Assembly (NCBI GenBank): GCA_022826965.1
Contig: JAJDTU010000013.1
Span: 434,001 to 498,000 of the forward strand
Direction of reading: 5' to 3'
From: Dehalococcoidia bacterium
GTDB taxonomy: Bacteria > Chloroflexota > Dehalococcoidia > Bin125
Length of the DNA stretch: 64,000 nucleotides
Positions 63,376 to 64,000 of this stretch are shown in pieces; the first letter of the stretch is position 1; the number at the start of each line of letters is the position of its first letter. The notes under the pieces were generated by a model, which saw nothing but the letters and a program-made list of their open reading frames with translations, had not been told where the DNA came from and made no database searches. The position numbers and the translations under genes were made by a program.

Positions 63376-64000
63376 CGCCGTCCTCCTCGCCGCTGCCGTC
63401 CGCTGCGACCGCCCACAGCGCCTCGCAGCGACGCACGGCGGCTTCGGTCATGATCAGCTGGTCGTGCGTGAGAATCAGGTAGCTGCTGAGGGTCTGCGCG
63501 GGCATCGCCTGGACGTTGGGAAGATTGCGCGTGCCGAGGACCAGGTCTTGATCGACTCCGTCGGAGACCAGCAGGGCCTTGCGCTCGACACCGAGCGCGG
63601 AGCAGAGTTTCGACATGGCCGAGGCCTTCGGCGCGAACTCGACGTCCGAGGCGGCGACGACCACACCGCCCTCTGAGGCCCGCTGAGAGAGCATGGAGCG
63701 GATCGCCAGCCGACGCATCCGCTTCGGGAGTCGCTTGCGGTAGGAGCGCGGGTGTGGTCCGTGGGCCACGGCGCCGCCGATTCGCGTCGGCGAGGACGGC
63801 GTCCCCATGCGAGCCCGACCGCCACCCTTCTGGCGACCGGTCTTCTTCGACGCCTGGCGGATGGCGGAACGATCGAGCGTGGAGGCGTTGCCCTGCCGCG
63901 CATTCGCGCGTTGGGCCGTCACGGCCTGATGTACGACCGCGAGATTCGGCTCAATCCCGAAGACCGAGTCGTCTGCGTCAATCTCGCCGGCCGAGTTGCC
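63368..64000 (-). CDS. rplD: 50S ribosomal protein L4, N-terminus beyond window
   Basis: The frame is open to the window edge and reads SVFGIEPNLAVVHQAVTAQR, the normal L4 region upstream of the loop, so the gene continues past 64000 and the GTG at 63922 is internal. RQASKKTGRQKGGGRARMGT and the segment RKRLPKRMRRLAIRSMLSQR are the conserved loop and following helix. The C-terminus ends in a short acidic tail ([11 protein letters not shown]). rplC should lie just outside. Confidence 0.95.
   Translation of the reverse strand, partial: GNSAGEIDADDSVFGIEPNLAVVHQAVTAQRANARQGNASTLDRSAIRQASKKTGRQKGGGRARMGTPSSPTRIGGAVAHGPHPRSYRKRLPKRMRRLAIRSMLSQRASEGGVVVAASDVEFAPKASAMSKLCSALGVERKALLVSDGVDQDLVLGTRNLPNVQAMPAQTLSSYLILTHDQLIMTEAAVRRCEALWAVAADGSGEEDGDA

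Overview
The window is a GC-rich bacterial chromosome segment with very high coding density. It has no rRNA, tRNA, CRISPR array, phage or insertion-sequence gene that I could find. The gene content points to Chloroflexota, probably a Dehalococcoidia/SAR202-like or Thermomicrobia-like lineage: coenzyme F420 genes (cofE, npdG), a luciferase-like monooxygenase, hopanoid side-chain genes (hpnH, an hpnG-like gene, hpnA), a MidA-type methyltransferase, several lipoproteins and frequent leaderless promoters. This assignment is inference from gene families, not from a marker-gene tree.

Layout. 1-3.7 kb: a truncated alpha/beta hydrolase, a small anchored protein, two SRPBCC paralogs and the F420 pair cofE/npdG. 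3.7-7 kb: an ABC importer of the SsuABC/NMT1 type with an unknown 87-residue protein. 7-13 kb: a four-cluster ferredoxin, a PPC-domain lipoprotein, a cupin, a GltD-like oxidoreductase, a SirB1-like protein and YjbQ. 13-17.4 kb: midA, a peroxiredoxin and an M20 peptidase, then a NifU-like scaffold, a short CoxM-like protein and a MobA-like nucleotidyltransferase. 17.5-24.3 kb: hopanoid side-chain genes (hpnH, hpnG-like, hpnA) with VOC, enoyl-CoA hydratase, two tandem SDRs and a DinB-fold protein. 24.3-31.5 kb: acyl-CoA dehydrogenase, a geranylgeranyl-reductase-like flavoprotein, nth, a type B carboxylesterase, two tandem SMP-30-like proteins and a small membrane protein.

31.5-34.4 kb is the accessory-looking part. 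It holds palindromic repeats of three families (called A, B and C here), a small gene whose C-terminus is built from two of them, a D-aminoacylase-like amidohydrolase lying between repeat copies, and a SplB-like radical SAM gene. The small gene and the radical SAM gene each have a LexA-box-like site at their promoters. 35-41.3 kb: a serine hydrolase, a luciferase-like oxidoreductase, trxA, plsX, a lipoprotein and a methyltransferase.

41.4-47.2 kb is a compact S-adenosylmethionine cycle and salvage operon: apt, mtnP, a PfkB-family kinase, a GNAT gene, ahcY and metK. 47.2-64 kb is the S10-spc-alpha ribosomal cluster on the minus strand, from rplD (cut by the window end) to rpsI, including secY, adk, map, infA, rpoA and truA. 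rpsN and rpmJ are absent from their usual places. SecY carries an insertion of about 140 residues in an extracytoplasmic loop, and many proteins of the cluster have acidic C-terminal tails.

Two regulatory patterns recur. At least six transcription units start with TANNCT exactly six bases before an ATG and show no Shine-Dalgarno sequence (leaderless mRNAs). Within operons, genes are joined by ATGA, GTGA or TGATG overlaps.
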